Shown here piece after piece: positions 50,240 to 59,960 of a DNA stretch of 64,000 nucleotides. Source of the stretch: Haloarcula hispanica ATCC 33960 (GTDB lineage Archaea > Halobacteriota > Halobacteria > Halobacteriales > Haloarculaceae); contig NC_015943.1 of assembly GCF_000223905.1 (NCBI RefSeq), forward strand, positions 310,001 through 374,000, written 5' to 3'. A program made the position numbers and the translations under genes. Under the pieces are notes generated by a model, which saw only the letters and a program-made list of their open reading frames with translations, was not told the DNA's origin and ran no database searches. Position 1 is the stretch's first letter, and each line of letters opens with the position of its first letter.

Positions 50240-50766
50240 TAGATCTCACCTCGCTGTTTCTCCGCTTCTATCTGCTCGGATTCGGAGGCTTCGACCTCCT
50301 CAGCAGCCGGATCAACGTTGTACGTCTGTGCGAACCGGTAGGACTTGTTGGTCGTTCCACCGAAGCTCACGTCGTCCTCGGTGACTTCACCGATGTACTG
50401 GTGCTGTACGACCCAGAGACTGTTGGGGTCGTCGTCAGTGAACGCCGCAATCGCCGCCTGTTCTGCGCCGGCGGTGCTGGGGGCTTCGACATCACCGCAG
50501 TGCGCGTGATACCCGCCGGGCTGGTCCTGCCGGAAGACAGCCCACGGTTTCTCGGCGCTGTTTCCGACCTCGCCATGGCTCTCTGCATCGGGGTCGACCT
50601 GCGTGATTTTCTCCTGCGGGGCAACCCAGAGGGCGTGGGTTGGCTTCCGTCGTCCGTGCTGAATGACCGAGAACTGCTTCGCCATCTCTCGGTCGGGTGC
50701 GTGGACATCCCGGCAGTGAACGAAATCCGCGTCCGGACTCTGTTGTCGGAATACTTCCCAGATCAT
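50239..50766 (-). CDS. paaB: Phenylacetyl-CoA epoxidase subunit PaaB, tandem-domain form
   Basis: 175 residues, about twice the length of bacterial PaaB. Two related halves are visible: WEVFRQQSPDADFVHCRDVH with HALWVAPQEKI (about 2-55) and WAVFRQDQPGGYHAHCGDVE with SLWVVQHQYI (about 75-128), then an acidic tail. PaaB bridges the PaaA/PaaC heterodimers in the bacterial complex; a tandem copy would supply the two bridging positions in one chain. It follows paaA after 5 bases. Confidence 0.9.
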   Translation of the reverse strand: MIWEVFRQQSPDADFVHCRDVHAPDREMAKQFSVIQHGRRKPTHALWVAPQEKITQVDPDAESHGEVGNSAEKPWAVFRQDQPGGYHAHCGDVEAPSTAGAEQAAIAAFTDDDPNSLWVVQHQYIGEVTEDDVSFGGTTNKSYRFAQTYNVDPAAEEVEASESEQIEAEKQRGEI

Positions 50767-50771
50767 TGTTC

Positions 50772-51713
50772 TCAGTCCGCCGCCTGTGACTGCGGGCCGC
50801 TGTTCGTCGTCGTCTGGTCGTCCATCATGTCACGGACCCACTGCACCGCTTCCTGAGCCTGCCGGCGACCGGAAATCTGTTCGATACTGCCGTCATATTC
50901 GTTCTGCGAGACGGTGAAGAACTCGTCCCAGTCGAGGTCGTCCTCGACGACCTCGTAGGTCCCGTCACCGTTGTCCCGAATGCGTGGCTCGTCGGGCATC
51001 TCCAGCCCGTATTTTTTCGCCTTCGGGATGTAGGTGTTGAGGAACGCGTTCCGAAGCTCGTCGTTCGTACACGTCTTCAGCCCGACTTCCGCGGCGAAGT
51101 CGTGGTGGGTGCTCTGGTCGTCGGTCGGGCCGAAGAACTGCAGGATTCGCGGCCACCACTCTTCGAAGGCCTCCTGAGTCATGCGCTGTTCCCTCCGGGA
51201 GCCGTTCATCAGTTCGCGGAGGATCGACTCACCGTGCTTGACGTGCATCCCCTCTTCGAAGCAGATCTTGTCCATCGCGTGGGCGTACGGCTCCCAGCTG
51301 GACTTTTTCAGGGTCGCCTGGCGGCGCATCGCGGCCCCGTCGACGAAGAAGGCAATCATCGGCGTCTCGACGTAGCTCTCCATCGGGTAGTGGAAGCAGT
51401 TCAGGAACTTCCCGTCCCCGTTCGCCAGGTCGTCGAGCATCTCTTCGCGGGTCTTGATACCGAGCGACTCCGCCGCTCGGTAGAGCATCTGGCCGTGGCC
51501 GATTTCGTCCTGCACCTTCGCGCTGAAGGCCATCTTTCGCTCGATGCTCGGGGCTTGTCTGATGAAGGGCCGTTCGAGGTACGCCCCCATAATCTCGCTG
51601 TTGGCGTGGAATTCAAGCATCCGCGTGGCTGCCTTCCGATACTCTTCGGGAAGGTCGTCTTTCGGGCTGAACTCCCGGGGTCCAGCGCGGGCTTTGACTT
51701 CGTCAACGTTCAT
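50772..51713 (-). CDS. paaA: Phenylacetyl-CoA 1,2-epoxidase catalytic subunit PaaA
   Basis: 313 residues, a ferritin-like diiron oxygenase. The carboxylate/His ligands sit in RMLEFHANSEIM, VQDEIGHGQMLYRAAE (first ExxH) and ICFEEGMHVKHGESIL (second). It inserts one oxygen atom of O2 into the ring of phenylacetyl-CoA. It is the first gene of the leftward operon paaA-B-C-D-zinc ribbon. No PaaE-type FAD/2Fe-2S reductase follows, so the electron donor must be encoded elsewhere. It diverges from the HTH-10 regulator gene, which starts 88 bases away. Confidence 0.93.
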   Translation of the reverse strand: MNVDEVKARAGPREFSPKDDLPEEYRKAATRMLEFHANSEIMGAYLERPFIRQAPSIERKMAFSAKVQDEIGHGQMLYRAAESLGIKTREEMLDDLANGDGKFLNCFHYPMESYVETPMIAFFVDGAAMRRQATLKKSSWEPYAHAMDKICFEEGMHVKHGESILRELMNGSRREQRMTQEAFEEWWPRILQFFGPTDDQSTHHDFAAEVGLKTCTNDELRNAFLNTYIPKAKKYGLEMPDEPRIRDNGDGTYEVVEDDLDWDEFFTVSQNEYDGSIEQISGRRQAQEAVQWVRDMMDDQTTTNSGPQSQAAD

Positions 51714-51801
51714 ATGTATCCCATAAATCGTGAGGAATGTTCATACTAATTTGCCCCTATATAGACGGGTTTTATAAGTATATCCGCACATATACGAGGC
51801 A
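51714..51801. promoter_or_regulatory. Divergent promoter region paaA / HTH-10 regulator
   Basis: This 88-base A+T-rich space must hold both promoters. A TATA box TTTTATAAG at 51770-51778 fits the plus-strand gene starting at 51802, and TTAGTATG near 51743-51750 on the minus strand could serve paaA. The closeness implies that one bound factor could affect both directions; the adjacent HTH-10 protein is the obvious candidate. Confidence 0.5.
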
Positions 51802-52476
51802 ATGATAGAGGAGTGTCTAATGGTCGAATTTCGCATCGAGGGCGATGACTGTCCACTGGCAGATGCGAGTAGTGCCACTGGCACGCCCATCGAGGCGGCC
51901 CCGCCACTCCTCCGGGATGACCGTAACGTACTGTTGCGGTTCAGCGCGCAGGCGAGTGAGGAACTCGGGGACTACCTCGACGGCGACGACCGGATCCGCT
52001 ATCTCTACCAGTCAGTTACCGAGGGTCGGTACAACTACCGGTGTCTGTCGCTCCAGCAGTGTGTCGTCCACAAACTCATCAGCGCGGGCTTCATGGTGGA
52101 ATCGCTGACCTATCGGGACGGAAACGCGATTCTAACTGGCGCTGTGGTGGGCCACGAGATCCTCCAGACGGTCATGGAGACGGCCGGTGAAACCGTCGGC
52201 GTGAAGCTACAGCGGGTGTACGCCCTGCGTGCGAGAGAAGACGCGTCTATCGCCCAGCAGTGGGACCTGACCCCGGCACAGGCGGAAAGTCTCCGGTACG
52301 CGGTCGAGATGGGCTACTTCGTCGTCCCACGACAGACCACCGCTAGTGAAGTCGCCGCCGAACTCGGTATCAGTAAGTCCGCGTTCCTCGAACGACTCCA
52401 CCGCGCACAGCACTCGCTGCTCACACAGCTGTTCGGCGGCGTCGGCGAAGGCCGACCGGACGACGACCGGGAGTAA
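51802..52476 (+). CDS. HTH-10 (bacterioopsin-activator-like) transcriptional regulator
   Basis: 224 residues. The C-terminal 60 carry the HTH-10 domain of haloarchaeal Bat-type activators (LTPAQAESLRYAVEMGYFVVPRQTTASEVAAELGISKSAFLERLHRAQHSL, of which the helix-turn-helix is roughly residues 175-210). The N-terminal part (about 1-150) is a family-specific sensor-like region. Adjacent and divergent to paaA and 25 bases before the second crotonase gene, it is likely the pathway activator. Confidence 0.87.
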   Translation: MIEECLMVEFRIEGDDCPLADASSATGTPIEAAPPLLRDDRNVLLRFSAQASEELGDYLDGDDRIRYLYQSVTEGRYNYRCLSLQQCVVHKLISAGFMVESLTYRDGNAILTGAVVGHEILQTVMETAGETVGVKLQRVYALRAREDASIAQQWDLTPAQAESLRYAVEMGYFVVPRQTTASEVAAELGISKSAFLERLHRAQHSLLTQLFGGVGEGRPDDDRE

Positions 52477-52501
52477 AGTACCCGCGCGTGTGAGTACGAC
52501 C

Positions 52502-53263
52502 ATGCGCGTTGAAGACGGCGCTGTTCGACGAATCGTATTCGACCGTCCCGATGTCAAAAACGCGATGACCGGGGCGGTCGCGACTGAGCTCGCTGCTGCG
52601 CTCGCTGACCTCGACCCAGCGACACACGATGCCGTGCTCCTCACCGGCGACGGCGACGCCTTCAGTGCCGGCGGGGATATCGAGGCGATGAGCGAGCGTG
52701 AGGAGTCCGCGACGGAAGCCTACGAGCGGGTCCGGACGACGCTGGGTCGGGTGGCCAGCAACATCCTCGAAGCGCCGGTGCCTGTCGTCGCGAAGGTCAA
52801 CGGGGATGCGGTCGGTGCCGGGCTGTCGCTCGTGGCTGTCGCTGATTTCGCGTATGCCGCCCAGTCCGCCCGGTTCGGTGCGTCGTTCATCAGCGTCGGC
52901 CTCGTGCCGGATATGGGCGCAACCGCGATACTCCCCCGGCTCATCGGGCTCAGGAAGACCAAGGAACTCGCGTTCACCGGGAAACTGATCGACGCCGAGA
53001 CCGCCGCCGAGATAGACCTGATCAACGAGGCTGTCGAGCAGCGTGACCTCGACGCGCGGACGGCCGACCTGCTCGAAACGCTTCAGGCACAGCCGACGGC
53101 GAACCTCGGGCTGGCGAAGGAAGCGATCCACGACAACATCGGCCAGCCGTTACAGACCGGGCTGCGCCGAGAGGCACGCATCCAGTCACTGGCGTACGAT
53201 ACGCCGGCTCATTCGCGTGGTGTCGAAGCGTTTCTGGACGGTCGAACCCCGGACTTCGATTAG
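52502..53263 (+). CDS. paaG: Enoyl-CoA hydratase/isomerase (PaaG-like)
   Basis: 253 residues of the crotonase family with DAFSAGGDIEAMSE, VNGDAVGAGLSLVAVADFAYAA and FISVGLVPDMGATAILPRL. The VPDMG sequence puts an Asp rather than Glu near the second acid, as in isomerase-type members. In the phenylacetate pathway PaaG isomerises the ring epoxide to the oxepin. Start at 52502 follows the regulator stop by 25 bases, so they are co-transcribed. It overlaps the convergent amidohydrolase gene by four bases. Confidence 0.85.
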   Translation: MRVEDGAVRRIVFDRPDVKNAMTGAVATELAAALADLDPATHDAVLLTGDGDAFSAGGDIEAMSEREESATEAYERVRTTLGRVASNILEAPVPVVAKVNGDAVGAGLSLVAVADFAYAAQSARFGASFISVGLVPDMGATAILPRLIGLRKTKELAFTGKLIDAETAAEIDLINEAVEQRDLDARTADLLETLQAQPTANLGLAKEAIHDNIGQPLQTGLRREARIQSLAYDTPAHSRGVEAFLDGRTPDFD

Positions 53264-54135
53264 CGGTGGAAAAACTCCTGTGCGTTTTCGAACAGAATCT
53301 TCCGCTGGACGTCCGTGTCAAAATCGGTGTCGCGGGCGAACGATTCGAGCCACGTTTCGGGGTCGATCATCGGGTAATCGGTGCCGAACATCACCTTGTC
53401 TTTGAGAACGGTCCCGGCGTAGTGAAGGACCTGGTCGTCGATGTACTTCGGTATCCAGCCGGAGAGATCCATGTACACGTTGCCCTTCTGCTGGCAGATC
53501 GCCAACTGCTCTTTCTCCCACGGGAACGCGGGATGGGCGATGAGAATGTCGAGGTCCGGATAGGCGGCGGCCACGTCGTCGATAAGCATCGGGTTGCCGT
53601 ACTTGACCTTCAGGCCACGGCCGCCGGCGCTACAGGCCCCGAGCGTCGAGTTGCCGCCGTGAAAGACGACGGGGACGCCGAGGTCTTCGATGGTACTCCA
53701 CAGGTGGTCGTGGCGTTCGTCCGAGGGGTCAAAGCCCTGTGCGATCTGCTGGAACTTGAACCCGGAGAGGTCCAGATCCTCGACGCACCGGATTGCCTCC
53801 TGCACACAATCGTCTTTCAGAGGGTCGACGCTCCCGAACCCGACGAAGAAGTCGGAATACTCGTCCCGGACCTCGGCGACGTAGTCGTTCGGGACGGGTG
53901 GGTTCCCGGTGTTCGTTTCCGCGTCCCAGCCAAGCAGGACAGCGCCACCGACGCCCGCTTCGTGGTACTCCGCGAGCATCTCCTCGTAGTCCCACGTCTC
54001 CAGGTCAGTGCCAAAGCGGTCGGCGGCGTCTTGCATCATTTCGCCGCCAGCGTCGTGGAGGAACTCACTGGTCGGCTGATGCGCGTGCGTATCGAACAGT
54101 TGCCTGTCGGCTACGCCGGGGAGGTCGGTTGTCAC
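53260..54135 (-). CDS. Amidohydrolase-family (ACMSD-like) metal-dependent hydrolase or decarboxylase
   Basis: 291 residues with FDTHAHQP (HxH metal motif), IAHPAFPWE (His) and FGTDYPM (Asp), the amidohydrolase-2 pattern typical of metal-dependent hydrolases and decarboxylases such as ACMSD. The start codon is GTG at 54135, with no ATG before the metal motif. It converges with and overlaps paaG. It could decarboxylate or hydrolyse a ring-derived intermediate. Substrate unknown. Confidence 0.82.
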   Translation of the reverse strand: MTTDLPGVADRQLFDTHAHQPTSEFLHDAGGEMMQDAADRFGTDLETWDYEEMLAEYHEAGVGGAVLLGWDAETNTGNPPVPNDYVAEVRDEYSDFFVGFGSVDPLKDDCVQEAIRCVEDLDLSGFKFQQIAQGFDPSDERHDHLWSTIEDLGVPVVFHGGNSTLGACSAGGRGLKVKYGNPMLIDDVAAAYPDLDILIAHPAFPWEKEQLAICQQKGNVYMDLSGWIPKYIDDQVLHYAGTVLKDKVMFGTDYPMIDPETWLESFARDTDFDTDVQRKILFENAQEFFHR

Positions 54136-54352
54136 AGAAGGAGCTTTTACCCAGTATCATAAAAATCCATGCCTGATTGTGCTGTGCAGAATACTCGCCG
54201 GAGCGAGTGGAGAACCGTGCTGAGGATACCAGCATCGAGAAGAGCCGATGATAACGGCGGCAGACGAACAAATCGCCAGACGAAGGCTCACCCCCGGTAT
54301 GGCCGGGCGTCAACCCCCTACAATCTTACTACCGGGGAGTGAAGGCACAGCT

Positions 54353-55186
54353 ATGGTTCGTCGCAGTGTTCTGTTCGCACCGGGTGACAATACGGAGTTG
54401 ATGCGGAAAGCGGCCGGTGGCGACGCCGATGTCGTCGTCTTCGACCTCGAGGATGCGGTTGCACCGGCGGATAAAGAGCAGGCACGTCAATCCGTTCAAT
54501 CAGTACTCTCGGCTGTCAGTTCGGACAACCACATCTGCGTTCGCATCAATCCCGTAGGGGTCAGCGCCACAGCGGACCTCGCAGCGATACTGACGGATGC
54601 CAGCCCTGACAGTGTGATGCTCCCGAAGGCCAGTTCCGCCGAGGACATCTCGGCACTGGAACGGCTCCTCGATGAATACAGCGCGGATCTCCCGGTGCTT
54701 GGGCTAGTGGAATCGGCCGCCGGCGTCCTCAACGCGGCGGAGATTGCAGCCGCCGACCCGACCGATGCCCTGCTCTTTGGGGCCGAGGACCTTGCAGCCG
54801 ACCTCGGTGCGAGTCGCACCAGCGATGGACGGGAGGTGCTCTATGCACGCCAGCGGGTCGTCGTTGCGGCCAGCGCCGCAGGAATCGATGCAATCGATAC
54901 GATCTACCCGGAATACGGCGATCTGGATGGCCTCCGTGACGCAACTGAGTTCGCTGCCCAACTCGGGTACGACGGGAAGATGGCAATCCACCCAGATCAG
55001 GTCGCGGTCATCAACGACGCGTTTACCCCAAGTGACGAGGAGATAGCATGGGCCGAACGCATCATCGCGGCCGACGAAGAAACAGATGCTGGGGTGTTCG
55101 AAGTCGACGGGGAGATGATCGACGCACCGCTTATCGCACAGGCGGAGCGTGTCCTCGAACGCGCTCGCGAGGCCGGGCAGCGGTAG
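54353..55186 (+). CDS. HpcH/HpaI-family CitE-like lyase or thioesterase
   Basis: 277 residues with the TIM-barrel of citrate lyase beta-type proteins: SVLFAPGDNTELMRKA, FDLEDAVAPADKEQAR (metal Glu/Asp), VRINPVG, SVMLPKAS and LFGAEDLAADLG (second metal Asp). Family members cleave or hydrolyse malyl-CoA, methylmalyl-CoA, citramalyl-CoA or related 3-hydroxyacyl-CoA, and several haloarchaea use them in the methylaspartate cycle. Close to the acyl-CoA carboxylase/MaoC operon it may cleave the hydrated product. Start ATG at 54353 is chosen because homologues begin at VRRSVLF. Confidence 0.85.
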   Translation: MVRRSVLFAPGDNTELMRKAAGGDADVVVFDLEDAVAPADKEQARQSVQSVLSAVSSDNHICVRINPVGVSATADLAAILTDASPDSVMLPKASSAEDISALERLLDEYSADLPVLGLVESAAGVLNAAEIAAADPTDALLFGAEDLAADLGASRTSDGREVLYARQRVVVAASAAGIDAIDTIYPEYGDLDGLRDATEFAAQLGYDGKMAIHPDQVAVINDAFTPSDEEIAWAERIIAADEETDAGVFEVDGEMIDAPLIAQAERVLERAREAGQR

Positions 55187-55228
55187 CCAACGACAACACC
55201 TATCCGGGACCTAACTGTGCTGTCGTGT

Positions 55229-55951
55229 ATGAAAGACGTCGTCCGGCAGAACTTCGATGCCAGCGTCGACGCCTACACGACCTACGAGCGGCGGACCAAT
55301 CGCTTCACGTCGCTCGCACGCCTGCTCGCCGCCGAAATGGATGCTCGTACTGACGGCGGCCTCGGGACAGTTCTCGATGCGGGCGCAGGAACAGGCGTGA
55401 GCACACGCGTATTCACCGAGACAACAGCGGACACGATTGCCCTTGATATCAGCCGCGAGATGCTGAGCGAGATCGAGTCCACGGCCCGACTGCAGGCCGA
55501 TTTCGACCACCTGCCGCTCAGTGACCAGTCAGTCGACGGCGTCGCGTTTACCGCCTCGCTCTTTCTGGTCCCCGACCCAGCGACTGCAGTACGGGAAGCT
55601 GCCAGAGTCCTCCGGTCTGGTGGAGTGGTCGGGGCCGTCGCACCGCTTGGCTGGTTCGATTCTGACGGCACAGACGCGTTCGAGCAGTTCGAGCGCGAGT
55701 CGCGCTCCCCGACTGATACACCGGCTATTCGGGACGCCCTCGCGGCTGAGTTCTCGGCGACTACAGGAACCTGGAAATTTTCGACAAGTGCCGAAAATAT
55801 TCGGCTATTCCACGCGATTCCCGCGATGGCCGCACGGCTCTATCCGAAACTCGAAACGGAGAAACGAGTGCGGCAAGCCCGTGAACTCCTCGGCGCTCTC
55901 GACGGCACGTTCGAGCAACGATGGCGCTGGGTCGTCGGTGTGCCCGAATAG
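55229..55951 (+). CDS. Class I SAM-dependent methyltransferase
   Basis: 240 residues with the SAM motif VLDAGAGTGVSTRVF and the later IALDIS and ADFDHLPLSDQSVDGV segments, as in BioC/UbiE-like methyltransferases. The ATG at 55229 is used instead of the GTG at 55217. It follows the CitE-like gene by 42 bases and may share its transcript. Nothing in the neighbourhood indicates its substrate. Confidence 0.85.
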   Translation: MKDVVRQNFDASVDAYTTYERRTNRFTSLARLLAAEMDARTDGGLGTVLDAGAGTGVSTRVFTETTADTIALDISREMLSEIESTARLQADFDHLPLSDQSVDGVAFTASLFLVPDPATAVREAARVLRSGGVVGAVAPLGWFDSDGTDAFEQFERESRSPTDTPAIRDALAAEFSATTGTWKFSTSAENIRLFHAIPAMAARLYPKLETEKRVRQARELLGALDGTFEQRWRWVVGVPE

Positions 55952-55992
55952 GTGACTTGAATCTGCGGTTCGTCCGTCGAGCGGTCACAGCG

Positions 55993-56457
55993 TCACTCGG
56001 CGTGGTCCCGTTTCAGCGACAGCACGGTGCGGTCGAACTCACAGACGAGGACGTCGTCCGAATCTGCGAGCTTGAACACCTCGACGTGCATCGTGACGAT
56101 GCCGCGGTCACCGTCGCTGGTCTCGCGTTTGTCGGTCACGGTCGACTGCACGCGGATCGTGTCGCCGTGAAACACCGGGTTCGGATGCTCGACGCTGTCG
56201 TAGGACAGGTTCGCGACGATGGTGCCATCGGTCGTCTCTGGAATGGTCAGTCCGACAGCGACACTCATCGTGTAGAGCCCGTTGACCAGTCGCTCGCCGA
56301 ACTCCGTCTCGGCCGCGAACTCGGCGTCGAGATGGAGCGGCTGCTGGTTCATCGTCATATCGCAGAACTGTTGATTGTCGCGCTCGCTGACGGTACGGCG
56401 CTTCTCGTGTTCGATGGTCTCGCCGACCTCGAACTCTTCGTAGTAGCGTCCTGTCAT
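55993..56457 (-). CDS. MaoC-family hydratase
   Basis: 154 residues with the hotdog hydratase pattern (MTGRYYEEFEVGETIEHEKRR, QQPLHLDAEFAAETEFGERLVNGLYTM). It ends the operon synthetase - dehydrogenase - carboxylase - carboxyltransferase - MaoC, three bases after the carboxyltransferase gene. It probably hydrates the unsaturated acyl-CoA made by the carboxylase, analogous to methylglutaconyl-CoA or mesaconyl-CoA hydratase. Confidence 0.87.
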   Translation of the reverse strand: MTGRYYEEFEVGETIEHEKRRTVSERDNQQFCDMTMNQQPLHLDAEFAAETEFGERLVNGLYTMSVAVGLTIPETTDGTIVANLSYDSVEHPNPVFHGDTIRVQSTVTDKRETSDGDRGIVTMHVEVFKLADSDDVLVCEFDRTVLSLKRDHAE

Positions 56458-56460
56458 AGC

Positions 56461-58179
56461 TCAGAGGATGGTCCCGTGTTTCTTGTCCGGGAGGTCTTTC
56501 TCGACGGTCTCGTAGAACGCAAAGCGGTTCGTCAGTTCCGTTCTGAGGTCGCTCGGCGGGACGATGTCGTCGACGACGACCTCGCTAGCCATTCGATGAA
56601 TGTCGATATCCTCGCGGTAGGCCTCGCGGAGTTCCTGCTCCTTTTGCTGTCGCTCGTCCTCGTCGTCGATCTCGGAGAGCTTGCGGGCGTAGACGGCGTT
56701 AATAGCCGCTTCAGGTCCCATGATCGCGATTTCCCCACTCGGAAGGCCGATTGTCGACTCGGGGTCGTAGGCGGGACCGGACATCGCGTAAATGCCCGCG
56801 CCGTAGGCCTTCCTGACCACAACGGACTGCTTGGGCACTGTCGCCGAAGACGTGGCGTAGATCATCTTCTTGCCCTGTTCGAGGATGCCCTCTTTCTCGA
56901 CGCCAGACCCGGCCATGAACCCCGGCGTATCGCAGAGATACAGCAGCGGGATGTTGTAGGCGTCACAGGTCCAGATGAACTGGGCGGCTTTCTCCGCCGC
57001 GTCCGGGAAGATGGCCCCGGCACGCTGGGCTGGCTGATTGGCGATAACTCCGACTGGCCGCCCGTCTATCCGGGCGAACGACGTGATTATCTCCTTGCCG
57101 TATTCGGGCCGGAGTTCGAGCGTCGACCCGGCGTCGACGACCCGCTCAATCACGTCAAACATATCGTAACCCTTGTTCGGCTTGTCCGGGACAACGGCGT
57201 CGATACCCTCCGGCGAGCGCTTCGGGGCCGTCCCACTGGTCTGTGGTGGGTCTTCGTCGGCGTTGTCTGGCAGATAGCCGATGAGTTTCGCGACGAGTTC
57301 GCGGGCGTGTTCCTCGTCGTCAGCGATGAGGTCCGCACTCCCGGAGTGCTGTGCGTGGACAGCAGGGCCTCCGAGGTCGTCGAGGCTGATCTTTTCGCCG
57401 GTGACCATTTCGACCATCCGGGGGCTGGCGATGGCCATTGCGCTCATGTCCCGAACCATGACGGTGAAGTCCGCGAACACCGGCGTGTAGGCTGCACCGG
57501 CGATACAGGGACCGTACAGCACACAGATCTGCGGGACCCGCCCCGATAGCATCGAGTGGTTGTAGTAGAACTTCCCGATACCTTCGCGGTTGGCGAAAAA
57601 GCCCGTCTGCTGGTCGATACGGCCGCCCGAGGAGTCCATCAGGTACAGCACCGGACGCCCGGTTTTCAGTGCCCGCTGTTGCATCCGGAGGAACTTCTCG
57701 ACACCCTTTGCCGCCATGCTGCCACGTTTGACCGTGTAATCGTTGGCCATGAAATGCAGGTCACGGCCCTCGAACTCCGCGGCCCCCGTGATGAGCCCGT
57801 CAGCCGGGAGCTGGTCGTCGGCGTCGAACTCCGCAAATTTCCCGTCCTCGAACAGGAAATCGTCACCGAACCACAGGTCGATACGGTCCCGGACGAACAG
57901 CTTGCCCTCCTCAGGTAACTGCTCCTTGTACTTTTCCGGCCCGCCTTCAAGGATCTCTGCAATCTCCTCGCGCAGGGCCTCTTCGCGTTCGGTCGGACCG
58001 AGGTCGTCGTCGACCGGTTCCGTGGATTCGTCCCGTCGAGTGCTGTCGTACGTGGCACTGGCGACCGTTTCGCCGCTGTCAATGACGAGGGTAATGTCGT
58101 CCTCAAAGTGTGTCGCCAGCGCCTCGGCAATGGCCTGTGCTTCCGATTCGGTCGCGTCGTCTGAAATTCTGACTTGCAT
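56461..58179 (-). CDS. Acyl-CoA carboxylase carboxyltransferase subunit with an extra N-terminal domain
   Basis: 572 residues. From about residue 75 on it is a biotin-dependent carboxyltransferase (AEFEGRDLHFMANDYTVKRGSM, SSGGRIDQQTGFF, PGFMAGSGVEKEGILEQG, AYGAGIYAMSGPAYDP). The first 40 residues, VRISDDATESEAQAIAEAL..., resemble the small acc/pcc accessory protein seen beside haloarchaeal carboxylases and the actinobacterial epsilon subunit, here apparently fused. The active-site GAGIYAMSGPAYD differs from both the propionyl and methylcrotonyl types, so the acyl-CoA substrate is uncertain. It ends two bases before the biotin carboxylase gene begins. Confidence 0.9.
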   Translation of the reverse strand: MQVRISDDATESEAQAIAEALATHFEDDITLVIDSGETVASATYDSTRRDESTEPVDDDLGPTEREEALREEIAEILEGGPEKYKEQLPEEGKLFVRDRIDLWFGDDFLFEDGKFAEFDADDQLPADGLITGAAEFEGRDLHFMANDYTVKRGSMAAKGVEKFLRMQQRALKTGRPVLYLMDSSGGRIDQQTGFFANREGIGKFYYNHSMLSGRVPQICVLYGPCIAGAAYTPVFADFTVMVRDMSAMAIASPRMVEMVTGEKISLDDLGGPAVHAQHSGSADLIADDEEHARELVAKLIGYLPDNADEDPPQTSGTAPKRSPEGIDAVVPDKPNKGYDMFDVIERVVDAGSTLELRPEYGKEIITSFARIDGRPVGVIANQPAQRAGAIFPDAAEKAAQFIWTCDAYNIPLLYLCDTPGFMAGSGVEKEGILEQGKKMIYATSSATVPKQSVVVRKAYGAGIYAMSGPAYDPESTIGLPSGEIAIMGPEAAINAVYARKLSEIDDEDERQQKEQELREAYREDIDIHRMASEVVVDDIVPPSDLRTELTNRFAFYETVEKDLPDKKHGTIL

Positions 58180-58181
58180 AC

Positions 58182-59959
<1,778 letters not shown>

Positions 59960-59960
<1 letters not shown>

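Noticed and set aside
55921..57549. 542-codon plus-strand frame opposite the carboxyltransferase and MaoC genes
   Set aside because: It is the antisense shadow of GC-rich coding DNA; the minus-strand proteins match known families over their whole lengths, and the plus-strand translation is not recognisable.
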